Source of the DNA: Woeseiaceae bacterium | Lineage (GTDB): Bacteria; Pseudomonadota; Gammaproteobacteria; Steroidobacterales; Woeseiaceae | Length of the DNA stretch: 9,800 nucleotides | Assembly (NCBI GenBank): GCA_022866645.1 | Contig: JALHUQ010000245.1 | Span: forward strand, 1-9,800 | Direction of reading: 5' to 3' | The notes under the pieces: generated by a model | What the model was told of the DNA's origin: nothing | Databases searched by the model: none | The model's input: only the letters and a program-made list of their open reading frames with translations | Program-made: the position numbers and the translations under genes | Shown: in pieces, positions 1-6,930 of the stretch | Layout: each line of letters opens with the position of its first letter | Position numbering within the stretch: position 1 is the first letter of the stretch

Positions 1-285
1 ACCGTACTATCCGACGTTGATGTGCTGGTTTTGCTGGACGTTTATGCCGCGGGTGAGGAGCCGATTGCGGGTGCGGATGGCCGCGCGATGGCGAGGGCGA
101 TTCGCAGTCGTGGGTCGGTGGAGCCGGTATTTGTTGAATCGCTGGACGGTCTTCATGCCGTTTTGATGGATCTCATCAAAGACGGTGATCTGCTGCTGAC
201 CATGGGTGCGGGTGATATCGGTGCTTATGCGGCTGGGTTGCCCGAACTCCTAACCGATGGCCCCATATTGAAGGTGCACAAATGA
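1..285 (+). CDS. murC: UDP-N-acetylmuramate--L-alanine ligase MurC, C-terminal part (5' end outside window)
   Basis: This is the last 94 codons of MurC, the cytoplasmic ATP-dependent ligase that adds L-alanine to UDP-MurNAc, the first step of the peptide stem of peptidoglycan. The frame is open from base 1 and ends in TGA at 283-285. The visible part is the end of the Mur ligase C-terminal domain: a LLDVYAAGEEPI segment (around residues 11-22 of the fragment), typical of MurC, then a GDLLLTMGAGDIG segment near the end. The catalytic P-loop and central domain lie upstream, outside the window. The stop codon overlaps the start of murB by 4 bases (ATGA), and the dcw order MurC-MurB-Ddl supports the call. 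Little else is possible; MurD, E or F would lack this C-terminal pattern. Confidence 0.95.
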   Translation, partial: TVLSDVDVLVLLDVYAAGEEPIAGADGRAMARAIRSRGSVEPVFVESLDGLHAVLMDLIKDGDLLLTMGAGDIGAYAAGLPELLTDGPILKVHK

Positions 286-1181
286 TGGCCGCCGCCCGAG
301 ACCTGATCGTGCAGGGAGAGATTCGCTACAACGAGCCAATGAGCCGCCATACGACATGGCGCGCAGGCGGACCGGCCGAGCTCTTTTTTGTGCCGGCCAG
401 CGTCGATGATCTCGCCACGTTTCTTGCGGAACTTGATGCGGATACGCCGCTGTTCTGGCATGGCGCTGGCAGCAATCTGCTGGTGCGGGACGGTGGAATT
501 CCGGGCGTGGTGGTTTCGGCGGGCAGGATCTTACGAGATCTCGAGCGTGCAGATCGATATCGGGTCCGTGCCGGTGCGGGTGTTCCTTGCACCCAGCTTG
601 CTCGCCAGTGCATCCGCTGGGAGCTTGGGCCATCCGAGTTTTTTGCCGGAATTCCAGGCACGGTTGGGGGTGCGCTGGCAATGAATGCCGGTGCTCATGG
701 CGGCGAAACGTGGGAGCGCGTTGAGTCAGTGCGAACGATCGACCGCAATGGAGAAATTCACGAGCGAGCACCCAGCGAGTACACGGTCTCTTATCGCAGC
801 GTTAGCGGCCCAGCGAACGAGTGGTTTCTCGGTGCAACATTTCGTTTTGAGGAAGGCGTGATTCCGAGCCTCGAAACCTTGAACACCATGCTGGAGCGGC
901 GCAAGAAGACGCAGCCGCTTGGCTTGCCAAGTTGCGGATCGGTATTCAGAAATCCGAGCGGTGACTACTCCGCGCGTCTCATCGAAGCTGCTGGTTTGAA
1001 GGGCCACCGCATAGGCGGGGCCGAAGTTTCGAAGAAGCACGCCAACTTCATCATCAATCGTGATAACGCATCGGCCACCGACATCGAAGAACTGATCGAA
1101 CATGTTCGTCAAACAGTTCTCGACGAGCATGGCGTTGCCCTGGTGCACGAAGTGCGCATTGTTGGCGTGCCGCGATCATGA
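282..1181 (+). CDS. murB: UDP-N-acetylenolpyruvoylglucosamine reductase MurB (type II-like)
   Basis: MurB is the FAD-dependent cytoplasmic enzyme that uses NADPH to reduce UDP-GlcNAc-enolpyruvate to UDP-MurNAc. At 299 residues it is shorter than the roughly 340-residue E. coli (type I) enzyme and fits the type II class that lacks the extra substrate-covering fold. Visible signatures: the FAD-binding GAGSNLLVRD at residues 61-70, IPGTVGG at 124-130 followed by MNAGAHGGE, the YR pair at 171-172 (Arg of the active site), the CGSVFRNP segment with the predicted catalytic Ser at 220, and the C-terminal HEVRIVG with the predicted catalytic Glu at 290. The start overlaps the murC stop (ATGA); a second ATG follows directly at 285 and could be used instead. 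Its 3' end overlaps ddl by 4 bases, implying translational coupling. Confidence 0.95.
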   Translation: MMAAARDLIVQGEIRYNEPMSRHTTWRAGGPAELFFVPASVDDLATFLAELDADTPLFWHGAGSNLLVRDGGIPGVVVSAGRILRDLERADRYRVRAGAGVPCTQLARQCIRWELGPSEFFAGIPGTVGGALAMNAGAHGGETWERVESVRTIDRNGEIHERAPSEYTVSYRSVSGPANEWFLGATFRFEEGVIPSLETLNTMLERRKKTQPLGLPSCGSVFRNPSGDYSARLIEAAGLKGHRIGGAEVSKKHANFIINRDNASATDIEELIEHVRQTVLDEHGVALVHEVRIVGVPRS

Positions 1182-2179
1182 ATGACTCCACAAGAATGCT
1201 CGAACAACGCTACAGAGTTCGCGATGTTAAGGACTTCGGCCGTGTCGCAGTGATGTTGGGCGGTGACTCCAGCGAGCGCGAGGTGTCGCTTGATACCGGT
1301 AGCGCGGTTCTGAAGGCACTGCAGTCTAAAGGCGTTGATGCCCTCGCCTGGGATCCGGCCGAAAAGTCGATCGTCGAATTTGCCGGGGCCGGGTTCGACC
1401 GCGTCTGGATTGCCTTGCACGGACCCGGTGGTGAAGACGGTGCGTTGCAAGGGGCATTGCAATGGCTAGGCATTCCCTACACGGGTAGCGGCGTAATGGC
1501 GTCGGCAATCGCCATGGACAAAGTACGCAGCAAACATTTGTTCTGCGCGACAGGAATTCCGACGCCGGAATTCGCGGTCATTCGATCGCATGCCGACGCC
1601 TCGGTAGCGGCAGAACAGATCGGCTTCCCGCTCGTAATCAAGCCTTCGGGCGAGGGTTCGAGCATCGGTATGTCGAAGGTATTTGATCGCGGGGATCTGC
1701 GCGGCGCCGTCGATCTGGCATTGCAGTACGGCGACATGGCTTTGCTGGAGCGTTGCATCAATGGCGACGAATTTACTGTCGGTGTACTGCAGGGACGCGC
1801 CTTGCCCAGCATTCGCATCGTTACGCCGCGCGTATTTTACGACTATGAGGCGAAATACAAGTCCGATAGTACGGAATATATTTGCAAGGGCACTGCGAGC
1901 GATGCTGAAGAGCAGCAATACGCCGATCTTGCCGTCGCCGCTTTCAACGAACTCGGCTGCACAGGATGGGGCCGAGTTGATTTCATGACCGGTGCCGATG
2001 GTCAGCCTCTGGTCCTGGAAGTCAACACAGTCCCGGGCATGACCAGCCATAGCCTCGTACCGATGGCGGCGCGTAAGGAAGGCATTGATTTCGAAGAATT
2101 GTGCTGGCGAATCCTGGAAACCAGTTTTGCTACGGACTTGAGTCTGGCGAATGTCGAGGTAGCCGCCCATGGCGCGTAA
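1178..2179 (+). CDS. ddl: D-alanine--D-alanine ligase
   Basis: This ATP-grasp enzyme joins two D-alanines to give the dipeptide that MurF adds to the peptidoglycan precursor; it acts in the cytoplasm. Motifs seen in order: GGDSSEREVSL at 28-38 (the Glu at 34 matches the first-subsite Glu), HGPGGEDG at 81-88, GVMASAIAMDK at 105-115, the ATP-grasp KPSGEGSSIG at 155-164, the omega-loop YDYEAKY at 221-227, whose Tyr is typical of true D-Ala-D-Ala rather than D-Ala-D-Lac ligases, and the metal-binding EVNTVPGMT at 281-289. The protein is 333 residues against about 306 in E. coli DdlB, with roughly 19 extra residues before the conserved core and a longer tail. Its ATG overlaps the murB stop by 4 bases, and its end overlaps ftsQ by 11. 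The product resembles DdlB more than DdlA by context. Confidence 0.96.
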   Translation: MNDSTRMLEQRYRVRDVKDFGRVAVMLGGDSSEREVSLDTGSAVLKALQSKGVDALAWDPAEKSIVEFAGAGFDRVWIALHGPGGEDGALQGALQWLGIPYTGSGVMASAIAMDKVRSKHLFCATGIPTPEFAVIRSHADASVAAEQIGFPLVIKPSGEGSSIGMSKVFDRGDLRGAVDLALQYGDMALLERCINGDEFTVGVLQGRALPSIRIVTPRVFYDYEAKYKSDSTEYICKGTASDAEEQQYADLAVAAFNELGCTGWGRVDFMTGADGQPLVLEVNTVPGMTSHSLVPMAARKEGIDFEELCWRILETSFATDLSLANVEVAAHGA

Positions 2180-2981
2180 ACAAGCCAAACGACGCAAGCA
2201 GGATTCGCCGTCGCGATTCCAAATGCCGAAGATTCGCATCGGCAGAATAGTGACGCCGCTGTTAGCGATCGCGATGATCCTGGCGACATATCAGCTGAGT
2301 TTGAAAATGCTGGACCGCGAGATTTCGTCCATCGAAGTCAGCGGCCCCTTTCAGCGTGTAACTGCGATGACTATCGAAGCCGCAATCAGCGCGGAAATTG
2401 ACGCCGGCTTTGTGGGTGCTGATATCGATCGCATGCGGGAACAAATTATGGCCTTGCCCTGGATCGACCAGGCGCGAGTTGCCCGTCGCTGGCCGAGTCG
2501 TATCTCTATCACAGTGACCGAACAGATTCCGGCGGCGGTCTGGGGCGACAGTGGCCTGTTGAATACCCGTGGCGAATTGTTCATCAGCGAATCTCGACAC
2601 GTGCCTGCCGAGTTGCCGCGATTGAGCGGTCCTGATTCTCGCTCGGGAGAGGTCGCTGCGCGCTATCTCGCTGTGCGTGAACAATTGATACCCATCGGTC
2701 TGGATGTTCGTCGCGTGCAACTTGATGCGCGAGGTTCCTGGGAGATGACTCTGGGTAATGGCATAGAAGTTCGTCTGGGGCGCCGCGAGGTCGCGGAGCG
2801 AACGGACCTCTTTCTCGATGTGGTCGCGGACATTATTACGGGTCGGGCGATGGAAATCGAATACGTCGATATGCGCTACGGCAACGGTTTCACGATTGGT
2901 TGGAAAGGTGGGTTGCAAACTCCGGTTAGCGACCCTGAAAAAGCGAAGCAGGAAATGCTCGCGGCCAGAGGAAAAGATTGA
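2169..2981 (+). CDS. ftsQ: cell division protein FtsQ
   Basis: FtsQ is a bitopic inner-membrane divisome protein that recruits FtsB and FtsL through its periplasmic domain. The 270-residue product has a basic cytoplasmic tail (residues 1-26, rich in Lys and Arg), one hydrophobic membrane segment at about 27-45, a POTRA domain at about 53-120 starting at ISSIEVSG, and then the FtsQ domain. The stretch LPWIDQARVARRWPSRI (about 96-112) followed by VTEQIPAAVW is the most recognisable family signature, and NTRGELF follows at 132-138. Length is close to the usual 250-290. The start lies 11 bases inside the end of ddl in another frame; the stop TGA directly abuts the ftsA ATG. No separate promoter or strong ribosome binding site is obvious, so expression by coupling within the cluster is likely. 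Confidence 0.94.
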   Translation: MARKQAKRRKQDSPSRFQMPKIRIGRIVTPLLAIAMILATYQLSLKMLDREISSIEVSGPFQRVTAMTIEAAISAEIDAGFVGADIDRMREQIMALPWIDQARVARRWPSRISITVTEQIPAAVWGDSGLLNTRGELFISESRHVPAELPRLSGPDSRSGEVAARYLAVREQLIPIGLDVRRVQLDARGSWEMTLGNGIEVRLGRREVAERTDLFLDVVADIITGRAMEIEYVDMRYGNGFTIGWKGGLQTPVSDPEKAKQEMLAARGKD

Positions 2982-4220
2982 ATGTCCAAACGACCTGACA
3001 AGAATCTGATTGTCGGACTCGACATCGGCACATCGAAAGTGGTGGCCATAGTTGGCGAGGTGAATGAAGACGGCAATATTGAAGTAGTCGGCATAGGCTC
3101 ACATCCTTCACGCGGTCTGAAAAAGGGCGTGGTCGTCAATATTGAGTCGACGGTGCACTCGATCCAGCGCGCGGTGGAAGAGGCCGAGCTAATGGCGGGC
3201 TGCGACATCCATTCCGTGTATACCGGTATTGCAGGAAGCCACATACGCAGTCTGAACTCGCATGGCATTGTTGCGATTCGTGATTCGGAAGTCAGCGCCA
3301 GCGATGTTGATCGCGTGATCGATGCCGCGCGGGCTGTCGCCATACCGGCCGACCAGAAGATCCTGCACATACTGCCGCAGGAATTCGTTATCGATGATCA
3401 GGGCGGCATCCGCGAGCCGATTGGCATGTCCGGTGTTCGGCTGGAAGCAAAAGTGCATATGGTAACGGGTGCCGTGAGTGCGGCACAAAACATCGTCAAA
3501 TGCGTGCAACGCTGTGGTCTTGAAGTTGATGACATTGTTCTTGAGCAGCTGGCGTCGAGTTACGCCGTATTGACGGAAGATGAAAAAGAACTCGGCGCCT
3601 GCCTCGTCGACATTGGCGGCGGTACGACTGACATCGCCGTGTTCCTTGGCGGCGCCATCCAGCACACGGCTGTCATTCCGATCGCGGGCGATCAGGTTAC
3701 CAACGACATTGCGGTGTCGATGCGCACACCGACTCAGTACGCCGAAGAAATAAAAATCAAATACGCATGTGCGCTGTCGCAATTGGCCAATCCGGACGAA
3801 ACCATCGAAGTACCGAGCGTTGGAGAGCGGCCACCACGCCGGCTCGCACGCCAGACTTTGGCCGAAATTGTCGAACCGCGGTTCGAAGAATTGTTCGGCC
3901 TGGTTCGCGATGAATTGCGTCGCAGCGGATTTGAAGAATTGATAGCAGCGGGCGTCATCATCACCGGTGGCAGCGCAAAAATGGAGGGTGCGGTCGAGCT
4001 GGCAGAAGAAGTGTTCCACATGCCGGTAAGACTGGGATCGCCACAGTATGTTGAAGGGTTGACGGACGTCATACGCAATCCGATTTACGCCACCGGTGTA
4101 GGTCTGTTGTTGTACGGCTTCGAAAATATTTCACGCCGGGATCGGCGCAGTACGCCGATCGGCGGCAACTTAGGGAAAGTCCTGGATCACATGAGGTCGT
4201 GGTTCCAGGGACGATTTTAA
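2982..4220 (+). CDS. ftsA: cell division protein FtsA
   Basis: FtsA is the actin-like ATPase that tethers FtsZ filaments to the inner membrane and recruits later divisome proteins. The 412-residue product has the family's usual length. It shows phosphate-binding motif 1 (GLDIGTSK, residues 12-19), the SHS2/1C insertion domain (about 84-162), phosphate motif 2 (LVDIGGGTTD, 208-217), the adenosine motif (TGGSAKMEG, 328-336) and a short C-terminal amphipathic membrane-targeting helix after a flexible linker (about 395-410, LGKVLDHMRSWF). The ATG follows the ftsQ TGA with no gap. A 43-base spacer separates it from ftsZ. Nothing in the sequence suggests loss of function. Confidence 0.97.
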   Translation: MSKRPDKNLIVGLDIGTSKVVAIVGEVNEDGNIEVVGIGSHPSRGLKKGVVVNIESTVHSIQRAVEEAELMAGCDIHSVYTGIAGSHIRSLNSHGIVAIRDSEVSASDVDRVIDAARAVAIPADQKILHILPQEFVIDDQGGIREPIGMSGVRLEAKVHMVTGAVSAAQNIVKCVQRCGLEVDDIVLEQLASSYAVLTEDEKELGACLVDIGGGTTDIAVFLGGAIQHTAVIPIAGDQVTNDIAVSMRTPTQYAEEIKIKYACALSQLANPDETIEVPSVGERPPRRLARQTLAEIVEPRFEELFGLVRDELRRSGFEELIAAGVIITGGSAKMEGAVELAEEVFHMPVRLGSPQYVEGLTDVIRNPIYATGVGLLLYGFENISRRDRRSTPIGGNLGKVLDHMRSWFQGRF

Positions 4221-4250
4221 TTAGCAATGCAGTACAAATATTTACCTAGC

Positions 4251-4256
4251 GGAGGA
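4251..4256 (+). promoter_or_regulatory. strong ribosome binding site of ftsZ
   Basis: GGAGGA lies 7 bases before the ftsZ ATG in the only real gap of the dcw run upstream of ftsZ. It is the best Shine-Dalgarno in this window, in contrast to the coupled, SD-poor starts of the upstream genes. It fits the high FtsZ level that cells need (inference) and fixes the start at 4264. Confidence 0.85.
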
Positions 4257-4263
4257 AGACTTA

Positions 4264-5406
4264 ATGTTTGAATTAATGGATGCGCACAGTTCGACTGCTG
4301 TCATCAAGGTCATCGGTGTTGGTGGCGGTGGTGGCAATGCAGTCGCGCACATGGTGGCAACCGGCATCGATGGTGTCGAATTCATCTGTGCGAATACGGA
4401 TTCCCAGGCGTTAAAAGGATCGCATGTTCGTAAGTCCTTGCAGATCGGCTGCAATATTACTAAGGGGCTGGGCGCCGGCGCCGATCCGGATGTCGGTCGG
4501 CAGGCGGCGATGGAGGATCGTGATCGCATACTCGAAGCTATCGAGGGCGCGGACATGTTGTTCATCACGGCCGGCATGGGTGGCGGAACCGGTACGGGTG
4601 CTGCACCGATCGTGGCGCAGGTTGCGAAAGAGCTCGGCATATTGACGGTCGCTATCGTTACCAAGCCGTTTCTCATGGAAGGCAACAAGCGCATGCAGAT
4701 TGCCGAACACGGGATCGGAGAGCTCGGCAAGTATGTTGACTCGCTGATCACTATTCCGAACGAGAAGCTACTGTCGGTTCTGGGCGGCGAGACAACTTTG
4801 TTGGACGCATTTCGTGCAGCGAATGAGGTCCTGCAAGGAGCCGTGCAGGGCATCGCAGAGCTCATTACGAGACCGGGTCTCATAAACGTCGACTTCGCGG
4901 ATGTCCGTACCGTCATGTCCGAAATGGGCATGGCTATGATGGGGTCGGGTACCGCGTCGGGCGAAGATCGGGCTCGCGAGGCAGCAGAGGCTGCGGCGTC
5001 CAGTCCATTGCTGGAGGACATCAATCTTGCTGGTGCCAACGGTATCCTCGTCAACATTACCGCCGGCATGGATCTGTCGATCGGCGAATTCCAGGAAGTC
5101 GGCAACACGGTGAAAGAATACGCATCTCCGGAAGCGACCATCGTTATCGGTACTGTTATTGATCCTGAAATGGCAGATCGTATTCGCGTCACTGTTGTCG
5201 CCACGGGTCTTGGTCAGCAGGCGGTAAACGCCGAATCGCCAATGCGCATCGTGCGACGGCCGACCGCACAGACGGAGCCCAACTACCACACGTTGGACAA
5301 ACCGACAGTACAGCGTCAACGCGCTGTTGGAGATGGGCTGGTCGCCAATGGACTGCAGGAAGAGTTGCTGGATATTCCAGCGTTCCTGCGCCGACAAGCT
5401 GACTAG
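4264..5406 (+). CDS. ftsZ: cell division protein FtsZ
   Basis: FtsZ is the tubulin-like GTPase that polymerises into the cytokinetic ring in the cytoplasm. Seen in the 380-residue product: the glycine-rich GVGGGGGNAV loop near residues 18-27, the tubulin signature GGGTGTG at 106-112, the T7 synergy loop NVDFADV at 208-214 with the acidic residue needed for hydrolysis, and the conserved C-terminal peptide LDIPAFLRRQAD (369-380), nearly identical to the E. coli one that binds FtsA, ZipA and other partners. The linker between the folded core and this tail is short (about 320-363) and rich in Gln, Arg and Thr. The start is set by GGAGGA at 4251. The next gene is lpxC, after a 210-base structured spacer. 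Confidence 0.99.
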   Translation: MFELMDAHSSTAVIKVIGVGGGGGNAVAHMVATGIDGVEFICANTDSQALKGSHVRKSLQIGCNITKGLGAGADPDVGRQAAMEDRDRILEAIEGADMLFITAGMGGGTGTGAAPIVAQVAKELGILTVAIVTKPFLMEGNKRMQIAEHGIGELGKYVDSLITIPNEKLLSVLGGETTLLDAFRAANEVLQGAVQGIAELITRPGLINVDFADVRTVMSEMGMAMMGSGTASGEDRAREAAEAAASSPLLEDINLAGANGILVNITAGMDLSIGEFQEVGNTVKEYASPEATIVIGTVIDPEMADRIRVTVVATGLGQQAVNAESPMRIVRRPTAQTEPNYHTLDKPTVQRQRAVGDGLVANGLQEELLDIPAFLRRQAD

Positions 5407-5460
5407 GGCATGGACGCCCTGTGCCGCGCAGCACAAGGATGTGCGATAGCGGCCTAGGGC
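5405..5460 (+). other. structured RNA region directly after ftsZ, with two alternative hairpins
   Basis: Seen in sequence: GCCCT at 5416-5420 can pair either with AGGGC at 5405-5409 (loop of 6, the stem overlapping the ftsZ stop codon) or with AGGGC at 5456-5460. The second choice closes a long imperfect stem with inner helices GCCGC/GCGGC (5423-5427 with 5449-5453) and GCAC/GTGC (5431-5434 with 5441-5444, loop AAGGAT). The two folds are mutually exclusive. Possible roles are mRNA 3'-end stabilisation, attenuation or processing between ftsZ and lpxC; the sequence does not say which. Confidence 0.45.
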
Positions 5461-5505
5461 AGGTAACTCCGCTTGCCGGCCCGGATTGTCCGGGCCGGCT
5501 ACCTG
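5460..5505 (+). terminator. very GC-rich hairpin between ftsZ and lpxC, possible terminator or attenuator
   Basis: A perfect 11-bp stem, positions 5475-5485 with 5489-5499 and loop TTG, is enclosed by a second helix CAGGTA/TACCTG (5460-5465 with 5500-5505). The stem is strong enough to stall polymerase, but no T-run follows at once; the first is five Ts at 5523-5527. It may therefore be a pause or processing site, or a poor intrinsic terminator for the dcw transcript, rather than a classic one. Confidence 0.45.
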
Positions 5506-5562
5506 ACCGGCTCCGAATCTGGATTTTTCCGGCGTATTTTATCTTGATACGCTAACAGTCTG

Positions 5563-5596
5563 AAATTCGGGAACTTTTTTGTTCCAATTTTTTTTT
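5563..5596 (+). terminator. U-rich terminator-like hairpin just upstream of lpxC
   Basis: GGAAC (5570-5574) pairs with GTTCC (5581-5585) around a loop of six Ts, and AAATT (5563-5567) pairs with AATTT (5586-5590) across a two-base bulge. Six further Ts (5591-5596) follow without a gap. Stem plus uridine run is the layout of an intrinsic terminator, although only three pairs are G-C. It would stop read-through from ftsZ 21 bases before the lpxC start, unless lpxC is transcribed from a promoter at its edge. Confidence 0.4.
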
Positions 5597-5604
5597 GTGA
5601 TAAG
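5596..5604 (+). promoter_or_regulatory. candidate extended -10 promoter of lpxC
   Basis: TGTGATAAG fits an extended -10 element (TG, one base, then GATAAG with 4 of 6 matches to TATAAT). No good -35 lies at the right distance; the region is a T-run. Transcription would start near 5611, leaving a leader of only about six bases. An alternative upstream promoter could use TTGATA at 5544-5549, but I see no fitting -10 for it. Confidence 0.3.
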
Positions 5605-5616
5605 CTTTGCGGCGAT

Positions 5617-6525
5617 ATGTTGAGACAACGAACCCTTAAAACCACCATACGTGCGACCGGCGTTGGTCTGCACTCGGGCGAGAAGGTTTACATGACCTTG
5701 CGACCGGCAGCGGTGAACACTGGTATTACGTTTCGGCGTGTCGATCTGGCGGTACCAGTAGACATACCGGCGGACCCACGGCTGGTTGGCGAAACCATGC
5801 TAGGCACTACATTGATAAAAGACGGTGTCAAGGTGGCGACCGTAGAGCATCTGATGTCGGCGCTGGCGGGCCTTGGTATCGATAACCTCAACATCGATCT
5901 CTCAGCACCTGAAGTTCCGATTATGGACGGCAGCGCCGGGCCTTTTGTCTTCCTCCTGCAGTCGGCTGGCATTGAAGAACAGAACGCCGCCAAGAAATTC
6001 ATTCGCATCAGGAAAAAAGTGCGGGTGGAAGACGGTGATAAGTGGGCCGAACTCCTGCCGTTCAATGGCTTTAAGGTGAATTTCGAGGTGTACTTTAATC
6101 ACCCGGTATTTAACAAGCTCAGTCAACAGGCAACCATCGATTTCTCATCAACATCGTTCCTGAAAGAAGTGAGTCGTGCCCGTACCTTCTGTTTTCTGCG
6201 GGACGTCGAAGCACTACGCGAACGCAACCTGACGCTCGGCGGTAGCATGGATAACGCCATCGTCCTCGACGACTACCGAATTCTCAACGAAGACGGTCTG
6301 CGCTATGCGAACGAGTTTGTCATCCACAAGATTCTCGATGCCATCGGCGATGCCTATCTTCTGGGGCATGGCCTCATCGGGGAATTGCGTGCCTACAAGT
6401 CGGGGCACGACCTCAACAACAAATTGTTTTGCGCGATGCTCGCCGACGAGTCCGCCTGGGAAAAAGTGACCTTTGAAGACTCGAAGAAAGCCCCTATTTC
6501 CTACGCCACTCCCTCTTACGCGTAA
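5617..6525 (+). CDS. lpxC: UDP-3-O-acyl-N-acetylglucosamine deacetylase LpxC
   Basis: LpxC is the cytoplasmic zinc enzyme that removes the acetyl group from UDP-3-O-acyl-GlcNAc, the committed step of lipid A synthesis. The 302-residue product aligns along its length with E. coli LpxC (305), one residue out of register. Zinc ligands are His78 (in TVEHL), His237 (HKILDAIGD, 237-245) and Asp241; catalytic candidates are Glu77 and His264 (KSGHDLNNK), and the lid Thr190 sits in ARTFCF. The start is fixed by the conserved N-terminus (LRQRTLK, then ATGVGLHSG). No Shine-Dalgarno is visible in the U-rich leader. The C-terminal end differs from E. coli, where the tail is linked to FtsH degradation, so turnover control may differ (inference). 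It converges on dciA. Confidence 0.98.
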   Translation: MLRQRTLKTTIRATGVGLHSGEKVYMTLRPAAVNTGITFRRVDLAVPVDIPADPRLVGETMLGTTLIKDGVKVATVEHLMSALAGLGIDNLNIDLSAPEVPIMDGSAGPFVFLLQSAGIEEQNAAKKFIRIRKKVRVEDGDKWAELLPFNGFKVNFEVYFNHPVFNKLSQQATIDFSSTSFLKEVSRARTFCFLRDVEALRERNLTLGGSMDNAIVLDDYRILNEDGLRYANEFVIHKILDAIGDAYLLGHGLIGELRAYKSGHDLNNKLFCAMLADESAWEKVTFEDSKKAPISYATPSYA

Positions 6526-6546
6526 GCCCTAGCTCTGGCTAACGCG
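6519..6546. terminator. stem-loop spanning the convergent stop codons of lpxC and dciA
   Basis: Positions 6519-6528 and 6537-6546 form a 10-position stem with a single A-A mismatch and an 8-base loop. The left arm contains the lpxC TAA (6523-6525) and the loop contains the dciA stop (complement of 6529-6531). It works on either strand, as expected of a shared end-of-transcript structure for convergent genes, but neither side has a clear T-run, so termination efficiency is unknown. Confidence 0.4.
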
Positions 6547-6858
6547 CACTCTGCACGTATCGGCTGACACACCTGCGTCCCTGGCCGCCCGGAGTAAATT
6601 CTCGGTCTCATAACGCAGCCTTGACGCCCAGGCCGAGGACGCGCAAATAACGACCAGTTCCCCGTCCTCCCGAACATTTGCCGCGACGATTGCGCTTCTG
6701 TCGGATTCCGGCAGGGCGCTGCAGAGGATTTCGGTCAGCTCCCCCATCCGTTGGGCCCGGCTTATGAGCTTGGCCAAATCCCCGTCATTACAAGGGTTTA
6801 GCAGACTCTTAAGATTCCTGGTGGTCATAATAATGTGACGCAGTTGGCGATTTTGCAC
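6529..6858 (-). CDS. dciA: DciA-like protein (DUF721), replicative helicase loader/regulator
   Basis: DciA proteins bind and help load the replicative helicase DnaB in bacteria without DnaC; they act in the cytoplasm at the replication origin or fork. The 109-residue product has the DUF721 pattern: a hydrophobic helix (AKLISRAQRMGELTEIL), then LPESDRSAIVAANVREDGELVV, then SSAWASRLRYETENLL, where the AWA..LR...LL pattern is the strongest family mark. Position between lpxC and an M23 peptidase/secA pair on the opposite strand matches other gammaproteobacteria such as Pseudomonas. Start is uncertain: GTG at 6858 gives 109 residues, while ATG at 6828 gives 99 and starts where homologues usually begin (MTTRNLKSLL). 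Neither has a good Shine-Dalgarno. Its 3' end is 3 bases from the lpxC stop. Confidence 0.85.
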   Translation of the reverse strand: MQNRQLRHIIMTTRNLKSLLNPCNDGDLAKLISRAQRMGELTEILCSALPESDRSAIVAANVREDGELVVICASSAWASRLRYETENLLRAARDAGVSADTCRVRVSQS

Positions 6859-6898
6859 TCTATCAAGTGATTAAGGTCACCGTTCCCGGGGACTGTCC

Positions 6899-6927
6899 TT
6901 GTAATGATTTCCGACATTATGCATAGT
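6899..6927 (+). promoter_or_regulatory. candidate sigma70 promoter of the riboswitch-led M23 gene
   Basis: TTGTAA (6899-6904, 4 of 6 matches to the -35 consensus) and CATAGT (6922-6927, 4 of 6 to the -10) are separated by 17 bases. The predicted start near 6933-6934 falls at the 5' edge of the riboswitch aptamer, which is what such a leader needs. The matches alone are moderate; the position makes them more credible. Confidence 0.45.
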
Positions 6928-6930
6928 TTC

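Noticed and set aside
1466..2239. A 257-codon minus-strand open frame opposite ddl and the start of ftsQ
   Set aside because: No domain or ribosome binding site; the opposite strand codes clear Ddl with all catalytic motifs.
4227..4271. A 14-codon frame in the ftsA-ftsZ gap overlapping the ftsZ start
   Set aside because: It has no Shine-Dalgarno of its own, its codons simply run through the ftsZ ribosome binding site, and it has no recognisable product; most likely chance.
4242..5204. A 320-codon minus-strand open frame opposite ftsZ
   Set aside because: It is Ser/Pro/Ala-rich, as expected for the antisense of a conserved GC-rich gene, has no family pattern, and lies entirely within well-supported ftsZ.
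5532..5552. Inverted repeat GCGTAT/ATACGC upstream of lpxC
   Set aside because: Six pairs around a nine-base loop in AT-rich DNA; could be an operator, but too short to call without conservation.
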